21,569 nt of DNA, taken from positions 1-21,569 of IMG/VR virus record IMGVR_UViG_3300042924_007596; one strand, given 5' to 3'. The stretch is from a virus. Made by a program: the position numbers and the translations under genes. The notes under the pieces were generated by a model that made no database searches, was not told the origin of the DNA, and saw only the letters and a program-made list of their open reading frames with translations. Shown here piece by piece: positions 1 through 5,662 of the stretch. Numbering within the stretch: position 1 is the stretch's first letter; each line of letters begins with the position of its first letter.

Positions 1-22
1 AGGAAATTTCGCGCTTTCTCTC

Positions 23-190
23 ATGCCTACGAACAATTCTTTGGCCAGTCATTCTGAGCTTGACTGGGACCATGACAAGCGAAGCGTAATGCAGCTTGCC
101 ACTGCAAAGCTTGAACGCAGGCTCCAGTATTGGAAAGAGAAAGAGCAGGAGGAAATCCTGAAGCGCTATCGTCTCATCACTTCCATCTAA
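23..190 (+). CDS. Small hypothetical protein, 55 aa
   Basis: An open frame from ATG at 23 to TAA at 188-190 encodes a 55-residue charged protein. The C-terminal half (about residues 25-50) is rich in Lys, Glu, Arg and Gln with regularly spaced hydrophobics, and is likely one amphipathic helix or short coiled coil. The stop lies two bases before the ATG of the next gene, so translation is probably coupled. No clear Shine-Dalgarno sequence is visible. I do not recognise a family. It is supported by tight packing with the downstream gene and the absence of any other coding frame here, but it is short and the start is not certain. Confidence 0.55.
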   Translation: MPTNNSLASHSELDWDHDKRSVMQLATAKLERRLQYWKEKEQEEILKRYRLITSI

Positions 191-192
191 TC

Positions 193-540
193 ATGAATCA
201 AGATTCTTCTCCGATCACTCCGCCGCCTGAGCTGGTGCAGGCTTTTCTGCGCAGCAATCCATTCACCCCGGCGGAAATGACTTATGAGCAGTTCATCGCC
301 ACACGCTTTGCTCGCTGGGGCGCTGATCAGGAGCTGGAGGCGTGCTGCGAGTGGCTGCACTGGCAAAACCTAGCGACTCATGCCGACCTAATCCCGTCAC
401 TCCGCGCCGCCCGTCGCCCCAAACCGCCATCTCCAAAAGAAGAAGCACTACAGGTTCTTAAAGCCTTGATTGAATCACGGCGCATAGTTGACCCTGAATA
501 CCAAGCACTACGTCACGCTCTGGAGCAGCTCGATGACTGA
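193..540 (+). CDS. ITPPPELVQ-family cyanophage protein, copy A (115 aa)
   Basis: The start is set at ATG 193, directly before MNQDSSPITPPPELVQ; the frame is open upstream but that part overlaps the previous gene. The protein has a conserved N-terminal ITPPPELVQ motif (about residues 8-16), a central WGADQELEACCEWL segment, a basic AARRPKPPSPKE linker and a C-terminal RHALEQL segment. From memory this architecture recurs, often as several copies, in Synechococcus-associated phages and picocyanobacterial genomes; its function is unknown to me. It is a paralogue of the next gene, and the two overlap by 8 bases (ATG of copy B at 533, TGA of copy A at 538-540), which suggests tandem duplication and coupled translation. 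Confidence 0.85.
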   Translation: MNQDSSPITPPPELVQAFLRSNPFTPAEMTYEQFIATRFARWGADQELEACCEWLHWQNLATHADLIPSLRAARRPKPPSPKEEALQVLKALIESRRIVDPEYQALRHALEQLDD

Positions 541-895
541 CAACAAACACCCAATCACCCCACCGCCGGAGCTGGTGCAGCAGTGGTTTCTTGGCGCCAG
601 GGCGATGCCTGTTGACCAGTGGGTAACTGATGTAGCCACCCAAGCCGCCCAATGGGGTGCAGACACTGAGCTGGAGGCGTGCTGCCATTGCTTTGCCCGC
701 GATCTTCGCGAAAGTCTTGCGCTAGAACTCCGCGCCCGCCGCCGCCCCAAGCCGCCAAGCTTGAAGGAGCAGGCGCTAGCGCTCGTTGAGCAGCACGAAG
801 ACGGATGGCGGCCGTCACCCAAGGACTGGGACACCATCCGCCGCGCACTAGAGCAACTTCCCGACAGCATTGTCGTATTTCCTTCTAGTTGTTAA
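533..895 (+). CDS. ITPPPELVQ-family cyanophage protein, copy B (120 aa)
   Basis: It starts at ATG 533 inside the end of copy A. The same motifs appear in the same order: PITPPPELVQQW near the N-terminus, WGADTELEACC in the middle, ARRRPKPPSLKEQAL, then IRRALEQLPD near the C-terminus. The last residues (SIVVFPSSC) are extra compared with copy A and may come from a shifted stop. The two copies share the motif blocks but differ strongly between them, so the duplication is not recent. Role unknown; the paired cysteines in the EACC motif are kept in both copies and may bind metal or simply be structural. Confidence 0.85.
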   Translation: MTDNKHPITPPPELVQQWFLGARAMPVDQWVTDVATQAAQWGADTELEACCHCFARDLRESLALELRARRRPKPPSLKEQALALVEQHEDGWRPSPKDWDTIRRALEQLPDSIVVFPSSC

Positions 896-999
896 AAGCA
901 TTAAAAAGCGGCAGGATGTCACCCCCACCGCCCCTGCAACTGGATCTCACCCCAGTCGCTTTGCTGCTTTCTGATCAGCCCCAGCACTGTAGCACACGG

Positions 1000-1046
1000 C
1001 AGGTATCAGCATGTATTACCTGAAAACAGGTATCAGCTAATACTTG
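1000..1046 (+). promoter_or_regulatory. Operator-like direct and inverted repeats upstream of gene 1072
   Basis: The 11-mer CAGGTATCAGC occurs at 1000-1010 and again at 1027-1037, 27 bases apart. Each copy is also the left arm of an imperfect dyad: CAGGTA (1000-1005) with TACCTG (1017-1022), and CAGGTAT (1027-1033) with ATACTTG (1040-1046, one mismatch). This lies 26-72 bases before the ATG of the next gene in a gene-free gap of 176 bases. Such paired dyads typify binding sites for a dimeric regulator. The regulator is not identified. Confidence 0.45.
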
Positions 1047-1071
1047 CCCCTCACGACCCGTCTCAACTTCC

Positions 1072-1299
1072 ATGTCCGAACTTTCCTCCGCCGCGCAGGC
1101 GGTAATTACTGCCAGCAACTGCGCTGGGTCTCGAATCGTGCAGTTGCACATTGCCGCCGCCCTGCGTGCTGCCGTGAATGAAGTGGCTCCAGAGAAAACC
1201 ATCGAAGACATCAGCTACGTTCACCAAAGCTACGTTGATGGTTACAAGGATGCTCTCTACGAGATTCTCATCATTGCTAACGAGATTGAACTCCAGTAA
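1072..1299 (+). CDS. MSELSxAxQAV-family protein, copy A (75 aa)
   Basis: ATG at 1072 begins MSELSSAAQAVITA, followed by an IAAALRAAVNEV segment and a C-terminal helix ending IANEIELQ. The protein looks wholly helical. It is paralogous to the gene at 1524: both begin M(S/T)ELSxAxQAV, have an ALRAA motif in the middle and end in an acidic D/N-E-(I/L)-E-x-Q tail. I recall similar short proteins from cyanophages, function unknown. It follows the operator-like repeats at 1000-1046, so it may head a regulated unit with the next two genes. Confidence 0.8.
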   Translation: MSELSSAAQAVITASNCAGSRIVQLHIAAALRAAVNEVAPEKTIEDISYVHQSYVDGYKDALYEILIIANEIELQ

Positions 1300-1311
1300 T
1301 CAGACCCACTT

Positions 1312-1527
1312 ATGACCGACATCACCTTCTACAAACTCGACGCAGCATTTGCGTCTTTAAAAAAGTTTGATCACTTAGCCAAAGATCACGACTTTATCGA
1401 AGTGGTTCTATGGAACAATGGTGAAGGCTTTGACGTTCATTTAAGCGCTCATGGCGATCAATCTTTCAAGCTGACATGGGGAGAGTTCAAAGCTCTCAAG
1501 AAACTTGTCAAGGAACTGGACAAATGA
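1312..1527 (+). CDS. Hypothetical protein, 71 aa
   Basis: The frame runs from ATG 1312 to TGA 1525-1527 and overlaps the next gene by ATGA. The predicted protein has a mixed sheet/helix pattern: a short N-terminal helix, then EVVLWNNGEGFDVHLSAHG, which reads like two beta strands with a turn, then a lysine-rich C-terminal helix ending LVKELDK. I do not recognise a family. It sits between the two MSELSxAxQAV paralogues and shares their transcription direction and coupling, so it is likely co-expressed. Confidence 0.75.
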   Translation: MTDITFYKLDAAFASLKKFDHLAKDHDFIEVVLWNNGEGFDVHLSAHGDQSFKLTWGEFKALKKLVKELDK

Positions 1528-1703
1528 CTGAACTTTCACCTGCCACACAAGCAGTGTTGGATGCTTTCCGCACAAGTCACACAGGACAAGGTTGCCTTGC
1601 TGTTGCCCTTCGCGCTGCTGCTGAGAATTTCCTTGTGGATTGGGACGCTATTCAGTGTTGCGACTTCCTTCTTGACATGGCCGATGAGCTTGAGGCTCAG
1701 TAG
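1524..1703 (+). CDS. MSELSxAxQAV-family protein, copy B (59 aa)
   Basis: Start taken at ATG 1524, which overlaps the upstream stop (ATGA) and gives the N-terminus MTELSPATQAVLDAF, collinear with the copy at 1072. Middle motif VALRAAAENF, tail MADELEAQ. It is shorter than copy A because the linker between the first helix and the ALRAA motif and the second half are reduced. The reading frame is open upstream, but that segment is the out-of-frame shadow of gene 1312. It is followed by a long inverted repeat and a terminator at 1731-1797, which ends the unit. Confidence 0.8.
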   Translation: MTELSPATQAVLDAFRTSHTGQGCLAVALRAAAENFLVDWDAIQCCDFLLDMADELEAQ

Positions 1704-1730
1704 CTAGATCCTTTTGGTTCTTGTCAAATT

Positions 1731-1771
1731 ATCGGGATTCTCAATAAACGCCGTTTATCAAGAATCCTGAT
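1731..1771. repeat. 41-base inverted repeat (long hairpin) before terminator
   Basis: ATCGGGATTCT (1731-1741) pairs with AGAATCCTGAT (1761-1771): 11 pairs with one G-T. Inside, after a CA/CA internal loop, ATAAA (1744-1748) pairs with TTTAT (1754-1758) around a CGCCG loop. It directly abuts the terminator hairpin at 1772. The stop codon of the minus-strand gene (1758-1937) falls inside it. It could be a binding dyad, an RNA processing hairpin, or part of a bidirectional termination region between convergent genes. Confidence 0.6.
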
Positions 1772-1937
1772 AAAGCCCCTCAAGGGGCTTTTTCTTTGCC
1801 CAAGAACGATCGCCAGGAAGAGGCTCCATCCCTACGTCCCAAGTGTCGTATGTATCTTCGTTGCGCGGATCGTAAACTTCCCCGCTTGCCATCCATCGCT
1901 TCAGTCTTTCCCTTTCTTGCTCTGCAGAAAGCTTCAT
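1758..1937 (-). CDS. Small minus-strand hypothetical protein, 59 aa
   Basis: On the minus strand ATG at 1937-1935 is preceded 7 bases upstream by GGGAG, one of the clearest ribosome binding sites in the window; this decides the start over an ATG-less extension to 1970. The product starts MKLSAEQERERLKRWM, is strongly charged, has an acidic middle (DPRNEDTYDTWD) and a C-terminal PLPGDRSWAKKKP segment. The last dozen codons read through the plus-strand terminator and part of the inverted repeat, which is odd for a conserved gene and suggests the C-terminus is not constrained. No family recognised. It is the only minus-strand gene in the first 11 kb. Confidence 0.5.
   Translation of the reverse strand: MKLSAEQERERLKRWMASGEVYDPRNEDTYDTWDVGMEPLPGDRSWAKKKPLEGLYQDS
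1772..1797 (+). terminator. Rho-independent terminator
   Basis: AAAGCCCC (1772-1779), loop TCAA, GGGGCTTT (1784-1791), followed on the plus strand by a T-rich tail (TTTTTCTTT overlapping the stem end). It ends the 1072-1703 unit. The A-rich left side would give a weaker terminator for the opposite strand. It overlaps the 3' end of the minus-strand gene. Confidence 0.8.
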
Positions 1938-2284
1938 GACAATCTCCCAGCTCTTTAAGCATAGGCACAAGAAAAGGGGCCTTACAGCCCCTTCTCTTCA
2001 CACCCTCCGATGCCCCTTTCCCTAAAGATACAAGGGAGATGACACGCCTCTCAGGAGACCATGTATAACTCCTTGGCTAAGCCATGCGGCTTTGCCCGCA
2101 TCATCAGAGGCGTCCACCCTCACGGCTCGCCCGAAGACGAGAGCAGCAATTAAGCCGCCAGGACCGAGTGCTCAAGAATCATAACACGCTTTGTCCGCTC
2201 GGCACTAACCGCCCGTTTCATGGCACAATGGGCATTGCCTTGTCGGAGACGACATGGCCCTCTCTAGTTCTTTCGTACTAATTG
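1938..2284. other. Gene-free stretch with hairpin and cloverleaf-like structure
   Basis: No convincing gene on either strand. It holds a hairpin at 1974-1993 (AAGGGGC, loop CTTACA, GCCCCTT), whose minus-strand transcript ends in TTTTCTT and could act as a terminator or attenuator for the minus strand, and a multi-stem structure at 2044-2113 described separately. The rest (2114-2284) shows nothing I can assign; it is presumably the promoter region of the RlpA-like gene. Confidence 0.6.
2044..2113. ncRNA. Candidate cloverleaf-like structured RNA
   Basis: ACGCCTCT (2044-2051) pairs with AGAGGCGT (2106-2113), an 8-bp closing stem. It encloses three adjacent hairpins: GGAG (2054-2057) with CTCC (2069-2072); GGC/GCC at 2075-2083; and ATGCGG (2084-2089) with CCGCAT (2096-2101). 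The total of 70 bases and four-stem shape resemble a tRNA fold, but no T-loop TTCRA motif or normal anticodon arm is present, so it is not called a tRNA. It sits in a gene-free stretch before the RlpA-like gene and could be a leader element or a stand-alone RNA. Confidence 0.35.
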
Positions 2285-2632
2285 ATGAAACGTCTTTTTC
2301 TTTCCCTTCTGCTGCTTTGCCCCTTACAAGCGCAAGCGGCCCTCGAATGTGGCTACGCCTCGCACTACGGCATTTCAGATGGCTATCACGGCAAGCGCAC
2401 TGCAAGCGGCTCCACATTCGATGCCTATTCCATGACTGCCGCACACCCTTGGCTTCCATTCGGCACGCGACTGCGTGTGAAGAACCGTAACAATGGAAAG
2501 TCAGTGACAGTGACAGTCGTTGATCGCGGTCCATACTACGGAGGCCGAATCTTGGACTTGTCCTACGGCAGCTTTGCTCGCATCGCTTCCCCTTCTCAAG
2601 GCGAAGCTTCCATCTGCATCTCAAGACTATGA
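2285..2632 (+). CDS. RlpA-like double-psi beta-barrel protein, secreted (115 aa)
   Basis: ATG at 2285 gives a classic signal peptide: MKR, a run of Leu/Phe, then LQAQA before the mature N-terminus around residue 20. The mature part carries the RlpA-like double-psi beta-barrel signature in order: YASHYG, a GKRTASGSTFD segment, MTAAHPWLPFGTRLRVKN, NGKSVTVTVVDRGPY and GGRILDLSYGSFARIA. The conserved His of AAH and the Asp of VVDRGP, catalytic in RlpA lytic transglycosylases, are both present; the SPOR domain of bacterial RlpA is absent. In a phage it could remodel peptidoglycan during infection or release, but that role is inference. Its stop overlaps the next gene (ATGA at 2629). Confidence 0.85.
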   Translation: MKRLFLSLLLLCPLQAQAALECGYASHYGISDGYHGKRTASGSTFDAYSMTAAHPWLPFGTRLRVKNRNNGKSVTVTVVDRGPYYGGRILDLSYGSFARIASPSQGEASICISRL

Positions 2633-2817
2633 AAGACACAGCTTCTTTCCTGCTGGTAAGCCTGGTCATTGGACTTGGCGCATTTGCCATTGTCGCCTCC
2701 CCTAACGTAATGGCCAACAAGGAGGGCCTTGACAAATGCCTGCAGCTCCATCCCGAACGCTACTGTCGCATTGCCAATGGCTTCCCCGTGGCAAAGCTTG
2801 ACAGCCAAACCAAATAG
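2629..2817 (+). CDS. Small membrane or exported protein, 62 aa
   Basis: ATG 2629 overlaps the RlpA-like stop. Residues about 5-24 (ASFLLVSLVIGLGAFAIVAS) form one hydrophobic segment, either a signal peptide or a membrane anchor. The short C-terminal part contains two cysteines (CLQLHPERYC) that could form a disulfide in the periplasm. Translational coupling to an exported cell-wall protein suggests the two work in the same compartment. Family not recognised; a spanin-like or lipoprotein role cannot be shown because there is no lipobox. Confidence 0.75.
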   Translation: MKDTASFLLVSLVIGLGAFAIVASPNVMANKEGLDKCLQLHPERYCRIANGFPVAKLDSQTK

Positions 2818-2844
2818 GTCTACAGTCCCCTCGGTCGATGGGAA

Positions 2845-2870
2845 AGGAGCTTCGCAAGAGGCTCCCCCTT
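2845..2870 (+). terminator. Weak terminator-like hairpin
   Basis: GGAGC and GCTCC separated by about 10 bases, followed by a pyrimidine-rich CCCTTTCTTCC tract, lie in the 86-base gap between genes 2629 and 2904. The stem is only five pairs, so strength is doubtful. Confidence 0.35.
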
Positions 2871-2903
2871 TCTTCCTCGTTCCTTCGCTGGCGACAGCTC
2901 CTC

Positions 2904-3182
2904 ATGGACAAAACCAACAAAATCAAACAGTTCATTTTCAATGCTGGTCACAGCATTGTTTCAGTGGAATTCATCAAGGCTGATGGTTCCATTCGCAAGC
3001 TTCAGTTCAATCCTTGGGACACCAAGGAAATTAAAGGCACTGGCACGGCAGTAAAGAAGCCCAGCATTGTCCGCTGTCGTGATTTCTCCATTGCTCGCAA
3101 GGAAGGAGAAGGTGCTTGGCGTTCGTTTGATTGTGAGCGCGTGGTAAGCATCAAAGCCAACGGTCAAACCCTCGTCTTCTGA
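2904..3182 (+). CDS. SH3-like beta-barrel phage protein (92 aa)
   Basis: Start chosen at ATG 2904 (MDKTNKIKQFIFNAGHS) rather than the longer frame from 2838, because the extra residues lie over the hairpin and have no conserved look. The body is beta-rich: VSVEFIKADGSIRKLQFNPW, then a KKPSIVRCRDF block, then WRSFDCERVVSIKANGQTLVF. The order fits the small SH3-fold proteins found in many tailed phages: a 'kkdGt.R.m' strand, a 'ir.yd' strand and a 'WRsf....v..i..nG' end. The function of that family is unclear; nucleic-acid or protein binding is possible. Confidence 0.75.
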   Translation: MDKTNKIKQFIFNAGHSIVSVEFIKADGSIRKLQFNPWDTKEIKGTGTAVKKPSIVRCRDFSIARKEGEGAWRSFDCERVVSIKANGQTLVF

Positions 3183-3185
3183 ATC

Positions 3186-3392
3186 ATGGTTCTCACGAAA
3201 ACGCAACAAGCCATTGCAAGAATGGTTTCTGACAATGCCCGCCACAAATGGAAAGATTACAGCGCCGATGATCGTTCTTCTGCTCGCAACTTTATTCTTT
3301 CCCGCGCTAATAAGCCCGCTCATAAAGACAAGAAAGACTTGCTAATTACGCTTGCAAATGCTTTGCAAGATGACATCTGGAAAGTGCTTTAA
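3186..3392 (+). CDS. Hypothetical helical protein, 68 aa
   Basis: ATG 3186 starts four bases after the previous stop; the TAA at 3390-3392 overlaps the next ATG (TAATG). The protein is basic and helical (TQQAIARMVSDNARHKW at the N-terminus, LLITLANALQDDIWKVL at the C-terminus). No motif recognised. Placement between two coupled genes supports expression. Confidence 0.7.
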   Translation: MVLTKTQQAIARMVSDNARHKWKDYSADDRSSARNFILSRANKPAHKDKKDLLITLANALQDDIWKVL

Positions 3393-3583
3393 TGGGCACG
3401 AAAGATAACAGACGAGCAGTATTTGCCTTGGCAGCAAAATACGGCTTTGTTCTTCAACGCGAAAAGAAACATTATGTTTTTAAGCATCCCTCAGGCAGAA
3501 TATTTTGCACAAGCAAAAGCACTTTAGACAAGCGTTTCCTAAGAAACGTTGAAAGCCTTATTAAGCGTTCCCTTTCCTCCTGA
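3392..3583 (+). CDS. Small basic protein, possible HicA-like fold (63 aa)
   Basis: ATG 3392 overlaps the upstream stop. The sequence has an N-terminal helix ending KYGF, then VLQREKKHYVFKHPSGRIF (two strands with a turn) and a C-terminal helix (LRNVESLIKRSL). This order, with GF, KxHYVFxHPxGR and a C-terminal LRxxExxIK, resembles the HicA/YcfA double-stranded-RNA-binding-like fold, in which a His in the GSHh position is catalytic; here a His stands at KKHY. No HicB-like antitoxin is adjacent, so a toxin role is not claimed. A simple nucleic-acid-binding protein is as likely. Confidence 0.7.
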   Translation: MGTKDNRRAVFALAAKYGFVLQREKKHYVFKHPSGRIFCTSKSTLDKRFLRNVESLIKRSLSS

Positions 3584-3597
3584 TTCTTCCCAAAACC

Positions 3598-3969
3598 ATG
3601 CTTTCTCTCCTTCTCGCAACTGCCCTGCCCGAACTGCCCCCCGTGCAGCAACAAGCTCCCACCAAAGAAGAAGCACTCCTGGAGCGCATCATCAAAGAAG
3701 GGCAAACTGCCATTGAGCGTAAGTTCGGCGATTGCCACTACGCATGGGGCTCCTGGAAGCTCTCTTCCGATGGCGTGAGGACTACCACTCGCCAATGCAA
3801 AGATGAAAGCGCTCAAACGCCTGTGCCAATTGCAGTGAGCTGCCCTTTGCTCAAAGTGAATGTGCTCCAAGATAAGCAATGGCAGGGCTGGCGCAGTCCC
3901 GTGGCAAAAGGCGCTAAACCAGGCGAAGCCAATATGGTTGCTGCCCTATGCGCCAACGTTACCAATTAG
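3598..3969 (+). CDS. Putative secreted or lipid-free periplasmic protein, 123 aa
   Basis: ATG 3598 begins MLSLLLATALPEL, a short hydrophobic stretch that may be a signal peptide, although it lacks a basic start. The remainder has a helical EEALLERIIKEG segment and a C-terminal half with four cysteines (GDCHY, RQCKD, SCPLL, ALCAN) consistent with disulfides outside the cytoplasm. A tryptophan-rich WQGWRSPVAKG block follows. Family not recognised. It is followed 31 bases later by the ribbon-helix-helix gene. Confidence 0.7.
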   Translation: MLSLLLATALPELPPVQQQAPTKEEALLERIIKEGQTAIERKFGDCHYAWGSWKLSSDGVRTTTRQCKDESAQTPVPIAVSCPLLKVNVLQDKQWQGWRSPVAKGAKPGEANMVAALCANVTN

Positions 3970-4000
3970 ATTACCACTGCAAACACCTTTGCTTACAAGG

Positions 4001-4177
4001 ATGCCTCGCACAAACCCGCTCACTTTTCGCATAAAAGAAAAAGAAAAGCAGCTCCTTCAAGATGCCGCAAATAAAATTGGCACAAATCGCAATGCTTTTA
4101 TTCGTCTTGCCGTCCACAAGTACATAAATCAACTTGTCGACGAAGGCAAGCTTCCCTCCGAATTCGCTCTCTTTTAA
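4001..4177 (+). CDS. Ribbon-helix-helix DNA-binding protein (58 aa)
   Basis: Start set at ATG 4001, preceded by AAGG as a possible ribosome binding site; the open frame extends to 3860 but overlaps the previous gene out of frame. The protein reads NPLTFRIKEKEKQLLQDAANKI (strand then helix A), then GTNRNAFIRLAVHKYINQL (turn and helix B). This is the ribbon-helix-helix pattern of CopG/MobC-type proteins, with the strand TFRI contacting DNA as a dimer. Likely a small transcriptional regulator; target unknown, the palindromes in this window being possible sites. Confidence 0.75.
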   Translation: MPRTNPLTFRIKEKEKQLLQDAANKIGTNRNAFIRLAVHKYINQLVDEGKLPSEFALF

Positions 4178-4181
4178 TTGA

Positions 4182-4511
4182 ATGACTAACTACTCTGGAA
4201 GCACGATTTTTACTCGGCCGCTCAAAGATTTTGGCACATGGAAAATTGAAGGCGACTGCTTGGTATGTAAGCGTCATCCACATCGCTATGTAGACCTTGA
4301 GCGCTGTGTGGATGCGTTTGAAATCCTTGACTGGATTTTACATTATGCAGGGAGAATCAATGAGCAAGAATTAAAGGATCTTGTTTATGCCATCCAAGTT
4401 ATTCTTAAACCAGAGTCAAATTACAGGGGATGCTGCAAAAACGACCCTCTTAAACTGCTCGCTATTCATCTTGGTAAAAATCAAAAATCATCTACACCAT
4501 CTCTAGCATGA
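4182..4511 (+). CDS. Hypothetical protein, 109 aa
   Basis: ATG 4182 follows the ribbon-helix-helix stop by four bases; the stop overlaps the next gene (ATGA at 4508). N-terminal half is strand-rich (GTWKIEGDCLVCKRHPHRYVDLERC), with a CxxC-type pair and a nearby His that could bind metal. C-terminal half is helical (ELKDLVYAIQVIL and LKLLAIHLG) with a CC pair. No family recognised. Confidence 0.75.
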   Translation: MTNYSGSTIFTRPLKDFGTWKIEGDCLVCKRHPHRYVDLERCVDAFEILDWILHYAGRINEQELKDLVYAIQVILKPESNYRGCCKNDPLKLLAIHLGKNQKSSTPSLA

Positions 4512-4837
4512 ATAACTTTCGCGCTATTTGGATGCCTTACGTGATCGCCAAGGTGGAAGACGACAATGGTGGATGGATTGCATTGAATCGCCATTACAAG
4601 CCATTGGGACTGGACTCGCGTGTACATGTTGATTATTCGGCCGTGCCATTGACCAGTCGCATTAAAGCAATTCGTGAAAGCACGGTAAAAACTTTGTCCT
4701 GGAATGGCAGAGGTATTGTTCAAGGAGAGTCAATGATCTTTCTCTATAGCGACTGCTGTGTTCCTACTTCATCAAAACGCGACTGGAATTTATACTGCGA
4801 AAAGCTTTCAATCATCGCATCCCTTAAAACCTTTTAA
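4508..4837 (+). CDS. Hypothetical protein, 109 aa
   Basis: ATG 4508 overlaps the previous stop. The N-terminus reads as beta strands (FRAIWMPYVIAKVEDDNGGWIALNR, two strands and a turn), followed by SRVHVDYSAVPL and a helix IKAIREST. The tail is basic and mixed. I see no catalytic motif. The gene ends four bases before the next start, in an unbroken coupled series. Confidence 0.7.
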   Translation: MNNFRAIWMPYVIAKVEDDNGGWIALNRHYKPLGLDSRVHVDYSAVPLTSRIKAIRESTVKTLSWNGRGIVQGESMIFLYSDCCVPTSSKRDWNLYCEKLSIIASLKTF

Positions 4838-4841
4838 TCAC

Positions 4842-5240
4842 ATGGGACAAGCAAAGATCCGCAAGCAGAAGCTTGGGGCTTTATATGGCACACCAGAAGG
4901 ACTCAATCAGCCTTCCCGTTTAATCATTTATCCAGGTCTTAAACAAAAAGAGCTGGATAAAAAAGGCATTCAGCAAATTCTTGCTGCTCTAAAAACAGGG
5001 TGTTCTGTAGTGTTAACTGGGACATCCGCAGCTCGGCCCATAGCCAAAGCTACAGGCCTCAAATGGCTGCATGAGTTGTCTGCAGACGAGGTAATTCCAG
5101 ACTCTGTAGCATGGGATCTAGAAGTGGCGAGCAATGGAGGACCAATGCTACCTGCTGGTTATATTTCCAACAAGTTTCTTGTGCTTGGAGCAGGGACGGC
5201 TGGATTCATTGATCGTTACCGTCACGAATTGAATTTGTAA
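4842..5240 (+). CDS. Hypothetical protein with MGQAK start (132 aa)
   Basis: Start chosen at ATG 4842, four bases after the preceding stop and giving MGQAKIRKQKLGALYGTPEG. A basic MGQAK N-terminus is common to a group of short phage and bacterial proteins of unknown function. The rest contains KKGIQQILAALKTGCSVVLTGTS, a helix followed by a strand ending in a glycine/threonine turn, and a C-terminal FLVLGAGTAGFIDRY strand-turn-helix. This alternation hints at an alpha/beta fold, but no nucleotide-binding motif is complete. It is followed by a strong terminator. Confidence 0.75.
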   Translation: MGQAKIRKQKLGALYGTPEGLNQPSRLIIYPGLKQKELDKKGIQQILAALKTGCSVVLTGTSAARPIAKATGLKWLHELSADEVIPDSVAWDLEVASNGGPMLPAGYISNKFLVLGAGTAGFIDRYRHELNL

Positions 5241-5252
5241 AGCTTTGTAACA

Positions 5253-5285
5253 GGCCCCGAAAACGGGGCCTTTTTTTGTATTGTT
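5253..5285 (+). terminator. Terminator plus TATTGTT motif, module 1
   Basis: GGCCCC (5253-5258), loop GAAAAC, GGGGCC (5265-5270) and seven T residues make a strong rho-independent terminator after gene 4842. GTATTGTT follows at 5278-5285. The same hairpin-then-TATTGTT arrangement occurs at 5875, 6341 and 7655, so this may be a terminator joined to the start signal of the next gene. Confidence 0.85.
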
Positions 5286-5306
5286 CCCTTGTTTGCGCTT
5301 CCTCCT

Positions 5307-5567
5307 GTGACCACCATTCCCACCATCCATCTCAATGGCACTGGCTTCACCACACTGCGTGATGAATACGCTGCTGCTTACGATGCCATCGACAAAGCTA
5401 TTGATGCGCTCGCTGTTGCCACGCTTAATGGCAGAGACTACTATCCGCAGCCCGATGGCGCGTTCTATAAGGCTCGTGATGAGCGCCAAGCAGCTCTCGA
5501 GAAGCTGCGTGAAGCTCATCAATATGTTGGCGAAATGCTCGCTGGTATTTGCGACCAGCAACGATGA
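5307..5567 (+). CDS. Phage TIPTIHLNGT-family protein (86 aa)
   Basis: The frame has no early ATG. GTG at 5307 gives MTTIPTIHLNGTGF, matching the N-terminus I know from a widespread phage family that begins with IPTIHLNGT; TTG at 5289 is an alternative. Other family marks follow: a helix RDEYAAAYDAIDKAIDAL, then the signature NGRDYYPQPDGAF, then a second long helix ARDERQAALEKLREAHQYV. The two helices probably form an antiparallel pair. Found in many unrelated tailed phages; function unknown. Confidence 0.8.
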   Translation: MTTIPTIHLNGTGFTTLRDEYAAAYDAIDKAIDALAVATLNGRDYYPQPDGAFYKARDERQAALEKLREAHQYVGEMLAGICDQQR

Positions 5568-5573
5568 AGAGCT

Positions 5574-5599
5574 GGGCTAGGCTTCACGAGGCCTAGCCC
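5574..5599. other. Nine-pair hairpin after gene 5307
   Basis: GGGCTAGGC (5574-5582) and GCCTAGCCC (5591-5599) form a perfect 9-bp stem. No T-run follows on either strand, so it may protect the mRNA end or act as a rho-independent terminator only weakly. Confidence 0.5.
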
Positions 5600-5662
5600 T
5601 CACAGCGTGCTCCATCGCTGGTAACGCCCCACAAAGAAATTGTTGGGAGCATTCATCTTATC

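Noticed and set aside
2205-2735. Minus-strand frame of 176 codons over the RlpA-like gene
   Set aside because: Antisense shadow of a gene with clear signal peptide and domain motifs; composition is Arg/Ser rich without any motif.
3392-3583. HicAB toxin-antitoxin pair
   Set aside because: The gene resembles the HicA fold, but neither neighbour resembles HicB, so a toxin-antitoxin system is not supported.
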